Source: Bacteroidales bacterium UBA1458
GTDB taxonomy: Bacteria; Bacteroidota; Bacteroidia; Bacteroidales; VadinHA17
Reading direction: 5' to 3'
DNA: 7,169 nucleotides
Assembly: GCA_002325785.1 (NCBI GenBank)
Contig: DCSU01000105.1
Location: 62,113 to 69,281, forward strand
This document shows, piece after piece, positions 6,162 to 7,169 of the stretch. Position 1 is the stretch's first letter. Every line of letters starts with the position of its first letter. A program made the position numbers and the translations under genes. A model generated the notes under the pieces. It was not told the origin of the DNA. It saw only the letters and a list, made by a program, of their open reading frames with translations, and did no database searches.

Positions 6162-7169
6162 ATGAGAAACAACGACAGACTGAGTGTCAGACTAACCCTT
6201 GAGGACGGTACTGTTTATCGCGGATGGTCTTTTGGTGCACCCGTGGCCGCTGCCGGCGAGGTGGTATTTAATACCGCTATGACCGGGTACCCCGAGAGCC
6301 TGACTGACCCCTCCTACCGGGGACAGATACTGTGCCTCACCTACCCGCTGGTAGGCAACTACGGTGCACCGGGCAAAAATGAACAGGATGATCTGTATGT
6401 GTTTTATGAATCGTCAGGAGTGCATATCTCTGCCCTCATAGTGTCCGATTACTCCTTTGAATACAGCCACTGGAATGCCATCGAGAGCCTCGACGATTGG
6501 CTGAAGAGAAGCAATGTGCCGGGCATTTACGGCATTGACACCCGGGCGCTGACTAAAAGGATCCGTGAGAAGGGAGCGATGCTTGGCAAGGTGGAGCCCG
6601 AGGGAACAACAACAGAATTCTATGACCCCAACAAGGTCAACCTGGTGGCCGGGGTGAGCACCGCCACACGCCAGGTTTACGGCAGCGGCCGGTACCGTAT
6701 TATGCTGGTCGACTGTGGGGTGAAGTACAATATCATCCGTAACCTGCTGAAGCGGGATACAACTATCATCAGGGTTCCGTGGGACTATGATTACACTGCC
6801 GAGGAGTATGACGGTCTGTTCCTTACCAACGGTCCCGGTGACCCGAAGATGTGCCGGGCAACAATAGATAATATAAGGAAGTCGTTGGATGATGACAAGC
6901 CGATATTCGGCATATGCCTGGGCAACCAGCTGATGGCTCTGGCTGCCGGTGCCGACACCTACAAGCTGCGTTACGGACACCGCAGTCATAACCAGCCGGT
7001 GCAAATGATGGGTACTGACAGGGCGTATATCACCTCGCAGAACCACGGCTTTGCCGTGAACAACAACACCCTGCCCGCAGGCTGGGTGCCGCTGTTCGTC
7101 AATGTGAACGACAACACCAACGAGGGGATGAAGCATGTCTCGAAGCCATTCTTCTCGACTCAGTTCCAC
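6162..7169 (+). CDS. carA: Carbamoyl-phosphate synthase small (glutaminase) subunit CarA, 3' end missing at the window edge
   Basis: CarA hydrolyses glutamine and passes ammonia to CarB, which makes carbamoyl phosphate for arginine and pyrimidine synthesis. From the ATG at 6162 there are 336 codons without a stop, ending at the window edge; family length (about 360-380) implies roughly 25-45 residues are missing. The N-terminal CPSase small-chain domain shows FNTAMTGYPESLTDPSY and YGIDTRALTK. The class I glutamine amidotransferase domain starts near 177 (IMLVDCGVKYNIIRNL) and contains NGPGDP (223-228), GICLGNQ with nucleophile Cys252, RYGHRSHNQPV and SQNHGFAV (292-299). The last codon visible encodes the His of the expected HPE triad motif (His336). 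The residue after the nucleophile elbow is Asn where E. coli has His, which I recall as normal in Bacteroidota. The start codon directly abuts the upstream stop (TAG then ATG). I see no separate promoter, so it probably shares the upstream one. carB is not in view. Confidence 0.97.
   Translation, partial: MRNNDRLSVRLTLEDGTVYRGWSFGAPVAAAGEVVFNTAMTGYPESLTDPSYRGQILCLTYPLVGNYGAPGKNEQDDLYVFYESSGVHISALIVSDYSFEYSHWNAIESLDDWLKRSNVPGIYGIDTRALTKRIREKGAMLGKVEPEGTTTEFYDPNKVNLVAGVSTATRQVYGSGRYRIMLVDCGVKYNIIRNLLKRDTTIIRVPWDYDYTAEEYDGLFLTNGPGDPKMCRATIDNIRKSLDDDKPIFGICLGNQLMALAAGADTYKLRYGHRSHNQPVQMMGTDRAYITSQNHGFAVNNNTLPAGWVPLFVNVNDNTNEGMKHVSKPFFSTQFH

Noticed and set aside
6414..7169. 251-codon open frame on the minus strand at the right end
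   Set aside because: It lies wholly antisense to carA, whose conserved motifs are continuous on the plus strand. The minus-strand translation shows no recognisable domain.

Overview
The window looks like an ordinary chromosomal segment of a member of the Bacteroidota, possibly near the Bacteroidales or Marinilabiliales; the rank below phylum is a guess. Three things support this. The clearest promoter has the Bacteroidota form (a -33 TTG and a -7 TAnnTTTG). Starts lack strong Shine-Dalgarno sequences. The protein types also fit: a TerB-like/ABCG-type fused ABC transporter and a CarA with GICLGNQ and QFH motifs, both of which I associate with this phylum from memory. No rRNA, tRNA, CRISPR array, insertion sequence or phage gene is visible.

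Layout. The left two thirds is transcribed leftwards (minus strand). In transcription order it holds a lipoprotein of unknown function (4804 to 3983), a strong intrinsic terminator (3965 to 3934), a large fused ABC transporter (ATG at 3927, stop at 805), and rsmA, the 16S rRNA dimethyladenosine transferase (823 to 50). The transporter and rsmA overlap by 19 bp. An AT-rich divergent intergenic region (4805 to 4994) carries a Bacteroidota promoter facing right. It drives a MalY/PatB-type PLP-dependent C-S lyase (ATG at 4995, stop at 6161). The next three bases start carA, the small glutaminase subunit of carbamoyl-phosphate synthase. carA runs off the right edge exactly at the codon of its catalytic-triad histidine.

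Two starts differ from the longest open frames. The transporter frame can be extended to a TTG at 3948, but that codon lies inside the terminator hairpin. The lyase frame can be extended to a TTG at 4947, but that codon lies between the two promoter boxes. In both cases the internal ATG is preferred.

How the genes work together. carA serves arginine and pyrimidine synthesis and rsmA serves ribosome maturation, so both are housekeeping genes. The lyase acts in sulfur amino acid metabolism. The lipoprotein and the transporter are adjacent and co-oriented and both are expected at the envelope, but a functional link is only an inference. I did not find a convincing new multi-gene system. The parts least explained are the composite transporter (N-terminal TerB-like module, altered D-loop, CPxCG motif, large extracytoplasmic loop), the orphan lipoprotein, and the terminator wedged against the transporter start codon.
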